The notes under the pieces are model-generated. The model made no database searches. It saw only the letters and a list, made by a program, of their open reading frames with translations, and was not told the DNA's origin. The position numbers and the translations under genes were made by a program. Of a stretch of 64,000 nt of DNA, positions 1-7,829 are shown piece by piece. The stretch comes from Pseudomonadota bacterium (GTDB taxonomy: Bacteria; Pseudomonadota; Alphaproteobacteria; Caulobacterales; Aquidulcibacteraceae): the NCBI GenBank assembly GCA_020161405.1, contig JAIUOD010000001.1:930001-994000 (forward strand), in the 5' to 3' direction. Each line of letters opens with the position of its first letter. Position 1 is the stretch's first letter.

Positions 1-624
1 CCAATTTCGCTGCAATGGGGCTTTGAAGTTTCGGTATTTTCGGGCGCGGTTTTCCTAATGGGTCTTATAAGCACGCAATCGGCGGCGGGCCATGCAATTG
101 CAATCCAAATTGTTTCAATGACCTTCATGGTTCCCATGTCTATTGCACAGGCGGCAACTGTGCGTGTTGGTAATGCTTTTGGGCGCAAAGATAAAATGTC
201 AATTTCATATGCTGGCTGGTCGGCATTCATTGTTTCAATGCTTTTTATGTCAAGCACGGGTTTTTTAATCTTTATTTACGCAGAACCATTGGCGCAATTA
301 TTCATTGATAAAAATGTTGAAAATAGCGCAATTGTTATTGCCCTTGCGATTGGTTTTATAAAAATTGGCGGTCTTTTCCAAATCGCAGATGGCGCCCAAG
401 TGGTTGGCGCAGGAATGCTTCGTGGCCTACATGATACAAAATGGGCGATGATATTCGCAGGTATCGGTTATTGGGGCGTCGGAATTGGGGTTGGTTCCTA
501 CCTTGCCTTTGTCGCTAATATGGCAGGAAATGGCATTTGGATTGGCCTTGCCGTCGGCCTTGGCGTTGTTGCAATATTAATGATCACAAGATGGTCAATG
601 CGCGAAAAACTAAACCTCTGCTAA
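1..624 (+). CDS. MATE family efflux transporter, C-terminal part (5' end outside window)
   Basis: The reading frame is open from base 1, so the visible 207 residues are the C-terminal part of a protein that starts upstream; the family is usually about 450 residues long. It resembles the second half of NorM-type MATE antiporters, which export drugs or metabolites using Na+ or H+ gradients. Visible signs are several hydrophobic helices, the conserved stretch with 'AQAATVRVG' after a helix (residues 50-58 of the visible part) and 'LRGLHDTKWA' (residues 140-149), matching the R-G-x-x-D-T motif of the family. The substrate cannot be inferred. The next gene is convergent and on the minus strand. 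Confidence 0.88.
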   Translation, partial: PISLQWGFEVSVFSGAVFLMGLISTQSAAGHAIAIQIVSMTFMVPMSIAQAATVRVGNAFGRKDKMSISYAGWSAFIVSMLFMSSTGFLIFIYAEPLAQLFIDKNVENSAIVIALAIGFIKIGGLFQIADGAQVVGAGMLRGLHDTKWAMIFAGIGYWGVGIGVGSYLAFVANMAGNGIWIGLAVGLGVVAILMITRWSMREKLNLC

Positions 625-648
625 AAAAATACCCCGCCAAAGGCGGGG
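622..648 (-). terminator. Intrinsic terminator reading leftward
   Basis: A perfect 7-bp GC stem (632-638 with 642-648, loop AAA) has an A-run at 624-629 on its left, which is a T-run for minus-strand transcripts. It therefore suits leftward transcription coming from the XRE regulator gene, although it lies beyond two other palindromes. Rightward there is no T-tract, so it is a poor terminator for the MATE gene. Confidence 0.6.
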
Positions 649-680
649 CAAGTTTCAGCGTAAAATCAAAAAAACAATGT

Positions 681-718
681 CATAAAAAAGCAAAAACCAC
701 GCTTTTTGATTTTTTATG
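681..718 (-). repeat. A/T-stem hairpin with GCGTGG loop (copy 1 of 3)
   Basis: Inverted repeat with 16-nt arms (681-696 and 703-718, one G-A mismatch) closing on a six-base loop that reads GCGTGG on the minus strand. The outer ends read CAT...ATG and the bases flanking the loop are A5/T5. The same arrangement recurs at 45735-45772 and, slightly diverged, at 19715-19746, so this looks like a repeated element and not a chance palindrome. It lies downstream of the minus-strand XRE gene and may help end its transcript. Confidence 0.7.
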
Positions 719-720
719 TC

Positions 721-776
721 CGCTTGAACTAACCCAAAAAGGTTTGACCCAAAGGGTCATATTTTTGGGTTAAGCG
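721..776. repeat. Nested three-tier inverted repeat downstream of the XRE gene
   Basis: Three inverted repeats share one centre: CGCTT/AAGCG (721-725 and 772-776), AACCCAAAAA against TTTTTGGGTT (731-740 and 763-772), and TGACCC/GGGTCA (745-750 and 754-759, loop AAA). It starts three bases beyond the stop codon of the minus-strand XRE gene. In RNA it could fold as one long hairpin with internal loops, so a 3' end-forming or stabilising structure is the simplest reading. Confidence 0.5.
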
Positions 777-778
777 CA

Positions 779-1171
779 CTATGCCGCATCCGTTGCATCT
801 TCTTCCATTGCTTTTGCAAGGTCAAGAAGGCGGCGACGTGGGCGTTCTGAAAGGCGGTAATAGGCGCGAATTAATTCGCGTGTCTCTTTTTGGCGCAATA
901 AATCAGGGCTTATATCATCATGATCATTGGCAACTTGTGTGTTGGTTGCGGCAACATTTAAACCATCATAAAAATACTGAACAGGCACAGATAAAGCCGA
1001 TGACAATTCAAATAAACGGCTTGCGGTTATGCGATTTGCGCCACACTCGTATTTTTGAATTTGCTGGAAACGAATTCCGACGATATTTGCCAATTGCTGT
1101 TGTGTCATGCCAACAAGCCTGCGGCGGCGGCGTAATCTGCGGCCAACGTGAAGATCGATAGAAGTCGCCAT
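779..1171 (-). CDS. XRE-family transcriptional regulator, PraR-like
   Basis: A 130-residue DNA-binding protein. A helix-turn-helix of the Cro/C1 type spans roughly residues 11-65, preceded by an arginine-rich stretch 'GRRLRRRRR' and containing 'RFQQIQKYECG', both hallmarks of the widespread alphaproteobacterial family that includes rhizobial PraR. The C-terminal half is acidic and low in complexity before an 'RELIRAYYRL' helix typical of this family. The ATG at 1171 is chosen because GGAG sits six bases upstream of it; a TTG at 1183 overlaps that ribosome-binding site. It is transcribed away from the 3-hydroxybutyryl-CoA dehydrogenase gene. The family is known to act in surface growth and stationary-phase control in rhizobia; the targets here are unknown. 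Confidence 0.85.
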   Translation of the reverse strand: MATSIDLHVGRRLRRRRRLVGMTQQQLANIVGIRFQQIQKYECGANRITASRLFELSSALSVPVQYFYDGLNVAATNTQVANDHDDISPDLLRQKETRELIRAYYRLSERPRRRLLDLAKAMEEDATDAA

Positions 1172-1386
1172 TTTATTCTCCAAATTATTTGGGTTGCCCC
1201 AAAATGATACATTTTCAACTTATGTGAGTTTATGTTTCAATCTTTGTGCCGAATTTGGAGAAAAGAAGGATAAAGTATTGCTGCAATGCACAATTTGCTT
1301 GCGCAATTTCCTACTTAAGCCTAATTTCCCACTTTCTATTTTGCGCTTATTTGATATGTTCACAGCGTAGTCACAAAGGTATAGAT

Positions 1387-2265
1387 ATGTCAGGCATTGA
1401 AACTATTGGTGTAATTGGCGCAGGCCAAATGGGAAATGGTATTGCACATGTTGCTGCATTAGCAGGTTTTAACGTGGTATTGACCGATATTTCGCCAACC
1501 AAACTTGATGAAGCGCTTGGCCTTATTAAAAACAATATGACCCGCCAATTAAACAAAGGCACAATTACACAGGCGCAATTAGATGAAGCAATTGGACGCA
1601 TCAAAACTGCAACCGAAACTTCTGCACATGGCGCATGTGACCTTGTAATAGAGGCGGCAAGTGAAAATTCAGAAGTGAAACGCGCAATTTTTGCTGATTT
1701 GTGTCAATATTTAAAAGAAGATGCAATTATTGCATCAAACACATCATCAATTTCAATTACTCGTCTTGGTGCATCAACCGATCGCCCTGAAAAATTTGTT
1801 GGGCTTCATTTTATGAACCCTGTGCCAGTTATGAAATTGGTTGAAATTATTCGCGGCTTGGCAACTTCCGAAGAGACTTATAAAAAAGCTATCGCAGTTG
1901 TTACCAAAATGGGCAAAATTACAACTAATGCCGAAGATTTTCCTGCCTTTATCGTAAACCGAATTTTGGTTCCAATGATTAATGAGGCGATTTACACTTT
2001 ATATGAAGGTGTTGGTTCGGTTGAAAATATTGATAATGGTATGAAGCTTGGTGCAAATCACCCAATGGGTCCGCTTGAGTTGGCTGATTTCATTGGCCTT
2101 GATACAGTTCTTTCAATTATGCAGGTTCTTAATGAAGGTCTTGCCGATACAAAATATCGCCCATGCCCATTATTGGTAAAATATGTCGAGGCGGGCTGGC
2201 TTGGTCGTAAAACTAAACGTGGCTTCTATGATTATCGCGGTGAGACGCCTGTCCCAACAAGATAA
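1387..2265 (+). CDS. 3-hydroxybutyryl-CoA dehydrogenase
   Basis: A 292-residue NAD(P)-dependent enzyme that interconverts acetoacetyl-CoA and 3-hydroxybutyryl-CoA, used in short-chain fatty acid, butanoate or PHB-related metabolism. The Rossmann motif 'GAGQMGNGIA' begins at residue 10. 'IIASNTSSI' and 'GLHFMNPVPVMKLVEI' are typical of the 3HCDH family, and the C-terminal half carries 'NHPMGPLELADFIGLD'. The length is the family norm of 280-295. The frame is open further upstream, but the ATG at 1387 has AAAGG ahead of it and begins the conserved fold, so this start is preferred. A strong terminator follows directly. It is unrelated in position to the bifunctional enzyme at 27077-29248. Confidence 0.93.
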   Translation: MSGIETIGVIGAGQMGNGIAHVAALAGFNVVLTDISPTKLDEALGLIKNNMTRQLNKGTITQAQLDEAIGRIKTATETSAHGACDLVIEAASENSEVKRAIFADLCQYLKEDAIIASNTSSISITRLGASTDRPEKFVGLHFMNPVPVMKLVEIIRGLATSEETYKKAIAVVTKMGKITTNAEDFPAFIVNRILVPMINEAIYTLYEGVGSVENIDNGMKLGANHPMGPLELADFIGLDTVLSIMQVLNEGLADTKYRPCPLLVKYVEAGWLGRKTKRGFYDYRGETPVPTR

Positions 2266-2274
2266 TAATAAAAA

Positions 2275-2302
2275 CGCCGCCCGATTGGGCGGCGGTTTAT
2301 TT
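2275..2302. terminator. Bidirectional intrinsic terminator
   Basis: An 8-bp GC stem (2275-2282 with 2287-2294, loop GATT) is followed by a T-rich stretch on the right and preceded by an A-rich stretch on the left. It can end both the dehydrogenase transcript and the convergent DUF465 gene. Confidence 0.85.
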
Positions 2303-2472
2303 TAGTGTTTGGCTTTGAGCATTTCTAATTCTTCTTTTAGTTTTAACTTCTGTCGCTTAAGGGCCGTAATCTCTATATCATCTACCGAGGGGTTTCGCAT
2401 TTCCTTTTGGATTTTAGCATCAAGACGTGAATGTTTATCAGATAATTCGCGAATATGTGCTTGAAGCGCCAT
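2302..2472 (-). CDS. DUF465/YdcH-like small coiled-coil protein
   Basis: A 56-residue highly charged protein. It begins MALQAHIREL and contains 'HSRLDAKIQ' and 'LKRQKLKLKEELEML', the pattern of the DUF465 (YdcH) family: a short helical hairpin of unknown function common in Proteobacteria. A paralogue with the same 'LKRQKLxLKxxI' signature lies at 3262-3489 on the other side of ubiX. The ATG (minus strand, 2472) has GGAGG a few bases upstream ('GGAGGTTTTAA'). The stop codon abuts the bidirectional terminator. Family function is unknown. Confidence 0.85.
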   Translation of the reverse strand: MALQAHIRELSDKHSRLDAKIQKEMRNPSVDDIEITALKRQKLKLKEELEMLKAKH

Positions 2473-2658
2473 TTAAAACCTCCATAAAAGCGGGAAAATA
2501 CCCGCTAAAAGAGATGAAAACACAGAAATTTAATTTCGTCACTTCACATTTGGTTTCAATAGATTAATTTCAATAAACCATGTTTTTTAAGGCAAATTGC
2601 GTAAATTTAGTGCATCCTTATTCAAAACCTTTATAATGAAAAGGGATAAAGGGTTAAT

Positions 2659-3225
2659 ATGACTAAGCGTTTAATTATCGGAATTTCGGGTGCATCGGGT
2701 GCAATTTATGGTGTTCGCGCGCTTGAAATGTGTAAAAATGCAGGTGTTGAAACCCATTTAATAATTACCAAGGCTGCTGAATTAACCCTTCAAAATGAAG
2801 GCCTGCCAAATTCAAAAGAAATTATGGCGCGCGCCGATTATTGTCATAAATTATCAGATGTTGGTGCATCAATCGCCTCTGGTTCTTTTAAAACTGATGG
2901 GATGCTAATCGCGCCATGTTCGATAAAAACCATGAGTGAGATTGCAACGGGTGTTACTTCAAACATACTTACGCGCTCTGCTGATGTGCAGTTAAAAGAG
3001 CGTAGGCGCGTAGTTTTGATGGTACGCGAAACGCCTTTTCATTATGGGCACTTAAAAACCATGACGAACCTTACCCAAATGGGTGCAATAATTTTCCCAC
3101 CAGTTCCAGCATTTTACGCAGGCTTAAAATCAATTGAAGATATGGTTGACCAATCTGTTGCCCGTGCACTTGACATGTTTGACATTGAAACAAAAATTTT
3201 ACGTAGATGGGGTGAAAATAATTAA
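2659..3225 (+). CDS. ubiX: UbiX flavin prenyltransferase
   Basis: A 188-residue enzyme that joins dimethylallyl phosphate to FMN, making the prenylated flavin needed by UbiD-type decarboxylases in ubiquinone synthesis. The FMN-binding 'GISGASGAIYG' lies at residues 8-18. 'PCSIKTMSEIATGV' and 'RRRVVLMVRETPFH' are conserved UbiX blocks, and 'GAIIFPPVPAFY' is the typical C-terminal motif. The length equals the family norm. A DUF465 gene follows 36 bases downstream on the same strand. No ubiD is seen in the window, but a UbiM/UbiH-like hydroxylase for the same pathway lies at 19843-21042. Confidence 0.95.
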   Translation: MTKRLIIGISGASGAIYGVRALEMCKNAGVETHLIITKAAELTLQNEGLPNSKEIMARADYCHKLSDVGASIASGSFKTDGMLIAPCSIKTMSEIATGVTSNILTRSADVQLKERRRVVLMVRETPFHYGHLKTMTNLTQMGAIIFPPVPAFYAGLKSIEDMVDQSVARALDMFDIETKILRRWGENN

Positions 3226-3261
3226 CGAATTTTGTTATAATGCGCATAATAAGGTCAAAAA

Positions 3262-3489
3262 ATGTCAAGTGATTATATCCCACCAGATGAAGTTGAAGAT
3301 ATTGAAATCAGGCGCAAATTATTTGCGTTGCGTGAAGAACACCGCGCTTTAGATGAGGCGATAAACGAACATTTTGAAAAAAATCCCAATGACCAAATAA
3401 CATTGGGCCGTTTGAAGCGCCAAAAATTGCAATTAAAAGATCAAATTAAATTTTTCGAAGACCAATTACGCCCTGACATAATTGCTTAG
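3262..3489 (+). CDS. DUF465/YdcH-like protein
   Basis: A 75-residue acidic, helical protein of the DUF465 (YdcH) family, paralogous to the 56-residue protein at 2302-2472. The shared signature is 'LKRQKLQLKDQI', preceded by 'LREEHRALDEAI'. A 20-residue N-terminal extension beginning MSSDYIPPDE sets it apart from the shorter copy. It probably shares the ubiX transcript, given a 36-base gap with no terminator. Its last four bases overlap the end of the convergent secreted-protein gene (3486-3489). The family function is unknown; a coiled-coil dimer is likely. Confidence 0.85.
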   Translation: MSSDYIPPDEVEDIEIRRKLFALREEHRALDEAINEHFEKNPNDQITLGRLKRQKLQLKDQIKFFEDQLRPDIIA

Positions 3490-3977
3490 TTTTTGCAGCG
3501 CCTAAAAGTGCGCCCATTATTACCTTCTTTATCAATGCCATTTCGAACCACAATATTTGGTGGCTGGTCTGGTAAATGGCCTTCGAATGTCCATTCAAAC
3601 ATTCTATCTGGCCCAAGAATTTTATATTGTTCAAAAGTTTGATTACAGCCAACAGGCGCACAAACGCGGGTTTGAACTTCTATAATTTGATTTTTCAAAT
3701 CATATTTAATTATTTCCAATGGTTCGCCACTACCTAATTCGCCAAACCCAACTTCGACTCTATTTGTTGGGGTTTGTTTGTTCAAAAAACTAAATTTTTG
3801 AAAATTAGATTGTTGGTCACAATTTTCGCCGCGCCATACGCCTTTGGAAAGGAAATTTATTGCTTGTTGCTGGCTATTAATTGTTTTTTTTGATTTTAAC
3901 GGCGCAGCATTTACATCAATTGCGCCAAATAAAATTGGCGCAGCTAACAATAATAATGATTTAGAAAAATTTTTCAT
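3486..3977 (-). CDS. Secreted protein of unknown function
   Basis: A 163-residue protein starting with a clear Sec signal peptide: MKNFSK, then a hydrophobic core 'LLLLAAPILFGA', with probable cleavage after 'VNA'. The mature part holds four cysteines (in 'ENCDQQ', 'RVCAPVGC' and 'FRRCKN') that could form two disulfides in the periplasm. I do not recognise a domain. The ATG at 3977 is favoured over an in-frame TTG six bases upstream. Another secreted orphan gene lies 37 bases upstream on the same strand, so the two may be co-transcribed. It converges on the DUF465 gene with a 4-base overlap. Confidence 0.7.
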   Translation of the reverse strand: MKNFSKSLLLLAAPILFGAIDVNAAPLKSKKTINSQQQAINFLSKGVWRGENCDQQSNFQKFSFLNKQTPTNRVEVGFGELGSGEPLEIIKYDLKNQIIEVQTRVCAPVGCNQTFEQYKILGPDRMFEWTFEGHLPDQPPNIVVRNGIDKEGNNGRTFRRCKN

Positions 3978-4014
3978 GCACAAATTATATGCGCATTATA
4001 TTAATCAAAGCTGA

Positions 4015-4494
4015 TTATTTTGAAGCAACAGAAAGCTTTTTAACAAATCTTTCAACCGCCCATTCGGCATCGTGCCAAGTCCAATCATATTGGGAATGCC
4101 AAATATCATTACTATAATAATCATATTTAGTTTCAGCGATTAGATTGCCCGCTTGGTCAAAAACTTTTCCTGATAAATTTGCGCCGCCAACCCCAAAACT
4201 TTGATAAGAAAGACCAGGCTTATTATCCATTTGCTGCATAGTAGGGCGGTTTGGCGTAAGTTCATTTATGCTTATTTCATAGCGATAATCCTTACCGCTA
4301 AATTTTTTGGCAATTTCATGCTTAATTATGTCAGCGATTACGCCCTTTTCCTTGTCGCCATATTCTTCGGCGAATTTCTTTTCAAGTTTTTTATCAAAGA
4401 CAATATTAATCTGATCACCTTGTGCGAAACTTGCACTTGAAGTGGTTAAAATTGCACCAATAATAACAAAATTAAAAAGTAAAGATTTTTTCAT
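4015..4494 (-). CDS. Secreted protein of unknown function
   Basis: A 159-residue exported protein. The signal peptide is MKKSLLFNF plus a hydrophobic stretch, with a likely cut after 'SFA'. The ATG at 4494 is chosen because CAGGAG lies eight bases upstream; the longer in-frame start at 4515 would place that ribosome-binding site inside the gene. The mature part contains 'YRYEISINELTPNRP' and ends in a helical 'WHDAEWAVERFVKKL', with aromatic-rich 'YDYYSNDIWHSQYDW' in between. This layout resembles periplasmic DUF4410/DUF3016-like proteins, but I cannot assign a family. Confidence 0.7.
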   Translation of the reverse strand: MKKSLLFNFVIIGAILTTSSASFAQGDQINIVFDKKLEKKFAEEYGDKEKGVIADIIKHEIAKKFSGKDYRYEISINELTPNRPTMQQMDNKPGLSYQSFGVGGANLSGKVFDQAGNLIAETKYDYYSNDIWHSQYDWTWHDAEWAVERFVKKLSVASK

Positions 4495-4714
4495 TTTCGC
4501 CAACTCCTGACGCATTAATTATGCCATTAAAGTCAAATAAATCAAATTAATCAATGTTAATGTGCCATATTTGACTAAAAGAACGCTGCATTTCGCGAAG
4601 CGCAAAATGCAAAACATGCTTTTTACGCATCAAACCAGTATTTTTACGAACCAATGATTGTTTATATGTTCCCCATGCGCAAAACCAGTGAAATCAACTT
4701 TATTGGAGAAAAAA

Positions 4715-5149
4715 ATGCGTATCAAATCTTTAGCAATCTTAAGCATCTTAGTTTCATCATTTGGCGGCTTTGACCAAGCAGGGGATGTAATAACAAATTT
4801 AAAAGTCAATGTTGAGGGAATTGAAACAAATCAAGGGCAGGTTCTTGCTACCCTTTGCAAAAAAGAGGAATTCTTAAAATCAAAATGCGAATATAGCGGC
4901 GCAGTTAAATTAGATAATGTTTCAGAACATGTAATAGTTTTTGAAAATGTGAAACTTGGCGAATATGCGCTTCAGCTTTTTCACGATGTCAATAATGATT
5001 TCAAACTTCAAACTAATTTAATGGGTATTCCAACCGAACCATTCGCTTTTAGCAATAATGCAAAAGGCAAATTTGGCCCGCCAAAATTTGAACAAGCAGC
5101 ATTCGAAGTAACACCAGATGCCGAAATCACCGTAACTTTTGAACAATAG
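4715..5149 (+). CDS. DUF2141 domain secreted protein
   Basis: A 144-residue protein with an N-terminal signal sequence (MRIKSLAILSILVSS) and a DUF2141 fold. The typical features are 'GQVLATLCKKEEFL' near residue 40, 'VFENVKLGEYALQLFHDVNNDFKL' (shown in parts: 'LGEYALQLFHD', 'NNDFKLQTNLMGIPTEPFAF') and 'KFGPPKFEQAAFEV' near the C terminus. DUF2141 proteins are small periplasmic beta-sandwich proteins of unknown role, often next to TonB-dependent receptors, as here. The ATG at 4715 is preferred because GGAG is six bases upstream. The receptor gene begins only five bases after the stop, so the two form an operon. Confidence 0.85.
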   Translation: MRIKSLAILSILVSSFGGFDQAGDVITNLKVNVEGIETNQGQVLATLCKKEEFLKSKCEYSGAVKLDNVSEHVIVFENVKLGEYALQLFHDVNNDFKLQTNLMGIPTEPFAFSNNAKGKFGPPKFEQAAFEVTPDAEITVTFEQ

Positions 5150-5154
5150 GTATT

Positions 5155-7083
5155 ATGATGTTAGAGGCACTTTTTCACTTTGGCGCCGCCAATCTTGATG
5201 AACAAAATAATCCTGAAACTGCGCCAAAGGTAGTTGAAAAAAAAGAGATAAAAAAAATAGCCCCGCCGAAAAATGGGGAAACTATAATTGTCAAAACCCG
5301 CAAAATATCAAAACCCTTTGCCAATATCGTTTTTAGGCAAATGGATATTTATACAAACCCTGCATCCAAAGCGGATGTTTTATTGGCGGTTTCAGATTTA
5401 CAATTTGCAACCAATAATAATAATTCTGCTGAAGTGATTTTGCGTGGCGGTTCGCCAAAATTAACACGCACATATTTTAATGATGTTCCTATTTATGAAA
5501 TTGTGCGCGGCGCGTCGCAACTTCAGGTTTCGCGTGGCTTTTCAATTTTTAATACTGCAACAATTGATGGCGTTGAAACTTATGCTTCATCCCCGCCTGC
5601 CTATTTTGCCAATACGGCAGGCGGCGTAATAAGAATTATGCCGCAAGATACAATAAGTGAAGGCGGCGAATTGCAAGTAAACCTTACAAAATTATCGCTA
5701 AGTTATGGTGTGGCTAATAAAGGGCCAAAGCGTGGATATTTTCAAATATATTCGGATTTATCATCTTTGGGGCCGTTGATTTCCGTTAATCCTGATATTG
5801 GAAAGCGGGTTCAATTTGAACATGGTTTTGATGTTGGTTCGAATATTTTCTATGCATTGGATGATAAAAACCAAATTAGGCTTTTGAATATTTACGAAAC
5901 CGAAGATGCCAAATATCAATATGATTTATTCAAACAAGATAATTTTTTGGACCTAAAAAGAAATAGAAATTATAATTTGTTTTCTTTTGAACATGATTTT
6001 GGTCAAAATCGCGTAAAATTGGATTTGGCGAAAACTTTTATAAATCAAAGTGTTGATATTGATAATAATAATTATCGCAATGAAAACCAATATGATTATG
6101 CCGATATAAATCTTGCAGGGAAATTTTCGAAAGCCCCAATCTCATATCGCTTTGGCATAAATTATGAGAATTTTGATCTTTTTACGCGTGCGGCAATTAT
6201 CAGGCCAGAAATCAATTTTGCAATTAATGCGGATGCACAGCAAACAAAAGATTATGGTTCAATCTATGGCTTTGCCACCTATAATCAAAGTGAATATGCA
6301 TCATACGCATTGGGTATAAGAAAATATTGGAAAAATTCATTAGATTTAGATGATAGTTTGCAATTTAGCGCAGCCTTTAAAACCAAATCCAAAAAGCATA
6401 ATTTCATTATTTCTTATGGTGAATATGGTGCGGTGGTTTTGCCAAATCGTTCGGCGTTTGAAGGTATAAGCAAAGGCTCATCACAATCTGTTTCTTTGGA
6501 TTATAAATATAAAAGCGGAAGCAATAATTTTGGCTTTGGTCTCTATAATAAAAAAGAAAATTTGGATGGACGTGAAACCACGATAAATGGTTTTGATGGC
6601 TCATTTGGTTTTATGCTTAATCCAAAAACCGAAATAAGCGGAACATTTGCGCGTTCAATTCCATATTTTTATAAAAATAATGAAAAGCAAAATGGCGAAA
6701 ATAAGCTTGATTATCTATTCAAAGTGAAAGCCAAAATCGTAACCGCGCCATCAAATTATGTGAACTTCATTTTTACAAGTATGTCGGGCCAAGCCTATTC
6801 AAATCCAATTGGTGCAAATCAAGATATAAATGGCGAAATCATCAAAATATATGGCAAATTGAATGATAGGAAATTAAAACCCTATCAAAGCCTTGATTTC
6901 AACTACATCTTTAGCGCGAAATTCTGGCCCAATGAAAAAAAGCCAATAATGTATTTGAACGTAAACAATATTCTTAATCATACAAATGAGGCAGGCGTTG
7001 AATATAATCAAGATTTAAGCCAAAGCAAAATAAGAACTTATGTCAAAAGAACGTGGGTAATTGGGGCAATATTTTCATTTTAA
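5155..7083 (+). CDS. TonB-dependent receptor-like outer membrane protein
   Basis: A 642-residue protein with a TonB-box-like segment 'ETIIVKTRK' near residues 42-50. A plug-domain core follows (around residues 90-175: 'EVILRGGSPKLTRTYFNDVPI', then 'TAGGVIRIM'), and the long remainder alternates polar and aromatic residues as in a 22-strand beta-barrel, ending in F as outer membrane proteins do. At 642 residues it is at the short end for the family. Oddly, the N terminus (MMLEALFHFGA) is not a convincing signal peptide, and an upstream stop leaves no better start. It is co-transcribed with the DUF2141 gene. A LytTR regulator converges on it with a 4-base overlap. The ligand is unknown. Confidence 0.75.
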   Translation: MMLEALFHFGAANLDEQNNPETAPKVVEKKEIKKIAPPKNGETIIVKTRKISKPFANIVFRQMDIYTNPASKADVLLAVSDLQFATNNNNSAEVILRGGSPKLTRTYFNDVPIYEIVRGASQLQVSRGFSIFNTATIDGVETYASSPPAYFANTAGGVIRIMPQDTISEGGELQVNLTKLSLSYGVANKGPKRGYFQIYSDLSSLGPLISVNPDIGKRVQFEHGFDVGSNIFYALDDKNQIRLLNIYETEDAKYQYDLFKQDNFLDLKRNRNYNLFSFEHDFGQNRVKLDLAKTFINQSVDIDNNNYRNENQYDYADINLAGKFSKAPISYRFGINYENFDLFTRAAIIRPEINFAINADAQQTKDYGSIYGFATYNQSEYASYALGIRKYWKNSLDLDDSLQFSAAFKTKSKKHNFIISYGEYGAVVLPNRSAFEGISKGSSQSVSLDYKYKSGSNNFGFGLYNKKENLDGRETTINGFDGSFGFMLNPKTEISGTFARSIPYFYKNNEKQNGENKLDYLFKVKAKIVTAPSNYVNFIFTSMSGQAYSNPIGANQDINGEIIKIYGKLNDRKLKPYQSLDFNYIFSAKFWPNEKKPIMYLNVNNILNHTNEAGVEYNQDLSQSKIRTYVKRTWVIGAIFSF

Positions 7084-7829
7084 AGCAAATTAAGCGACTT
7101 TAAGCCCTTCGTAAAAGATCGGCTTATTGGCACTTTGATTTGGTTTTTTAGAAGGTAAAAATTCTTGCCATAATCTTTTTGATTTTCTTCAATTGCATTA
7201 AGTGCAACCCACCATGATCGGTGGGTTTGCACGCCTTCTATACCCTCTAAATCCTTTAAAGCATCGCCAAAGCGATAAAGAATCAATTCATCACCAATTG
7301 AGGTATATATACGCAAATAATGATCTTCGGATTTGATGGCATAAATTATCGCGTGGCGATATTTTATTGGCAATCTGTTGATAAGTTTTGGTGTTTCATT
7401 GCTGGTTTCAACAACATGTGTTTGAAACGGGACGCGTTCAATAAGCGAATGCAGAATAGTAAAAAAAACAGAAATAAGAATTACGGTTGGCATAAACCAA
7501 AGATAACGTTTCAATGAAATGTCAAAATGAAAAAAAACACTTGCCAAAAGCATTATAAAAAAAGTTGTTGGAATTGCCATTATTATTAAAAACAAAATGT
7601 GATAAATAATTGGCCTATCATCATCATTGATGAATTTATCTAAAACATAGCTTGTTAGGAATGCAAAAGTGCTTCCGATTAAACTTGAAATAATGAATAG
7701 TGCTAATCGGTTTAATAATGGCTCATCAGAAGTTCCAAAAGCGCCCGCAATCCCCAAAAACCCACCAACAAAAATTGAAACAATGACATTCCTTGAAAAT
7801 TGGTTTTTAAGAAGTTCATTATAATTCAT
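7080..7829 (-). CDS. Membrane-anchored LytTR-family transcriptional regulator
   Basis: A 249-residue protein. The N-terminal half has four hydrophobic segments (about residues 14-30, 43-65, 76-98 and 110-130), and the C-terminal 100 residues form a LytTR DNA-binding domain. Recognisable elements there are 'AIKSEDHYLRIYT', a 'GVQTHRSWWVAL' block and 'IKVPISRSF'. There is no receiver domain, so it is a one-component membrane-bound regulator of the kind found in Caulobacterales-like bacteria. GAGGAAG precedes the ATG. It faces the DUF2141/TonB-receptor operon and shares a TTAA stop overlap with it, which makes those genes plausible targets, but this is inference. Confidence 0.85.
   Translation of the reverse strand: MNYNELLKNQFSRNVIVSIFVGGFLGIAGAFGTSDEPLLNRLALFIISSLIGSTFAFLTSYVLDKFINDDDRPIIYHILFLIIMAIPTTFFIMLLASVFFHFDISLKRYLWFMPTVILISVFFTILHSLIERVPFQTHVVETSNETPKLINRLPIKYRHAIIYAIKSEDHYLRIYTSIGDELILYRFGDALKDLEGIEGVQTHRSWWVALNAIEENQKDYGKNFYLLKNQIKVPISRSFTKGLKSLNLL

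Noticed and set aside
1246-1386. Upstream extension of the 3-hydroxybutyryl-CoA dehydrogenase frame
   Set aside because: The added 47 residues are Cys/Leu/Phe-rich and unlike the family; the ATG at 1387 has a ribosome-binding site.
4580-4640. Imperfect hairpin GCATTTCGC/GCGCAAAATGC upstream of the DUF2141 gene
   Set aside because: Arms mismatch by insertion and no T-tract follows; no more than expected by chance in a spacer of this kind.
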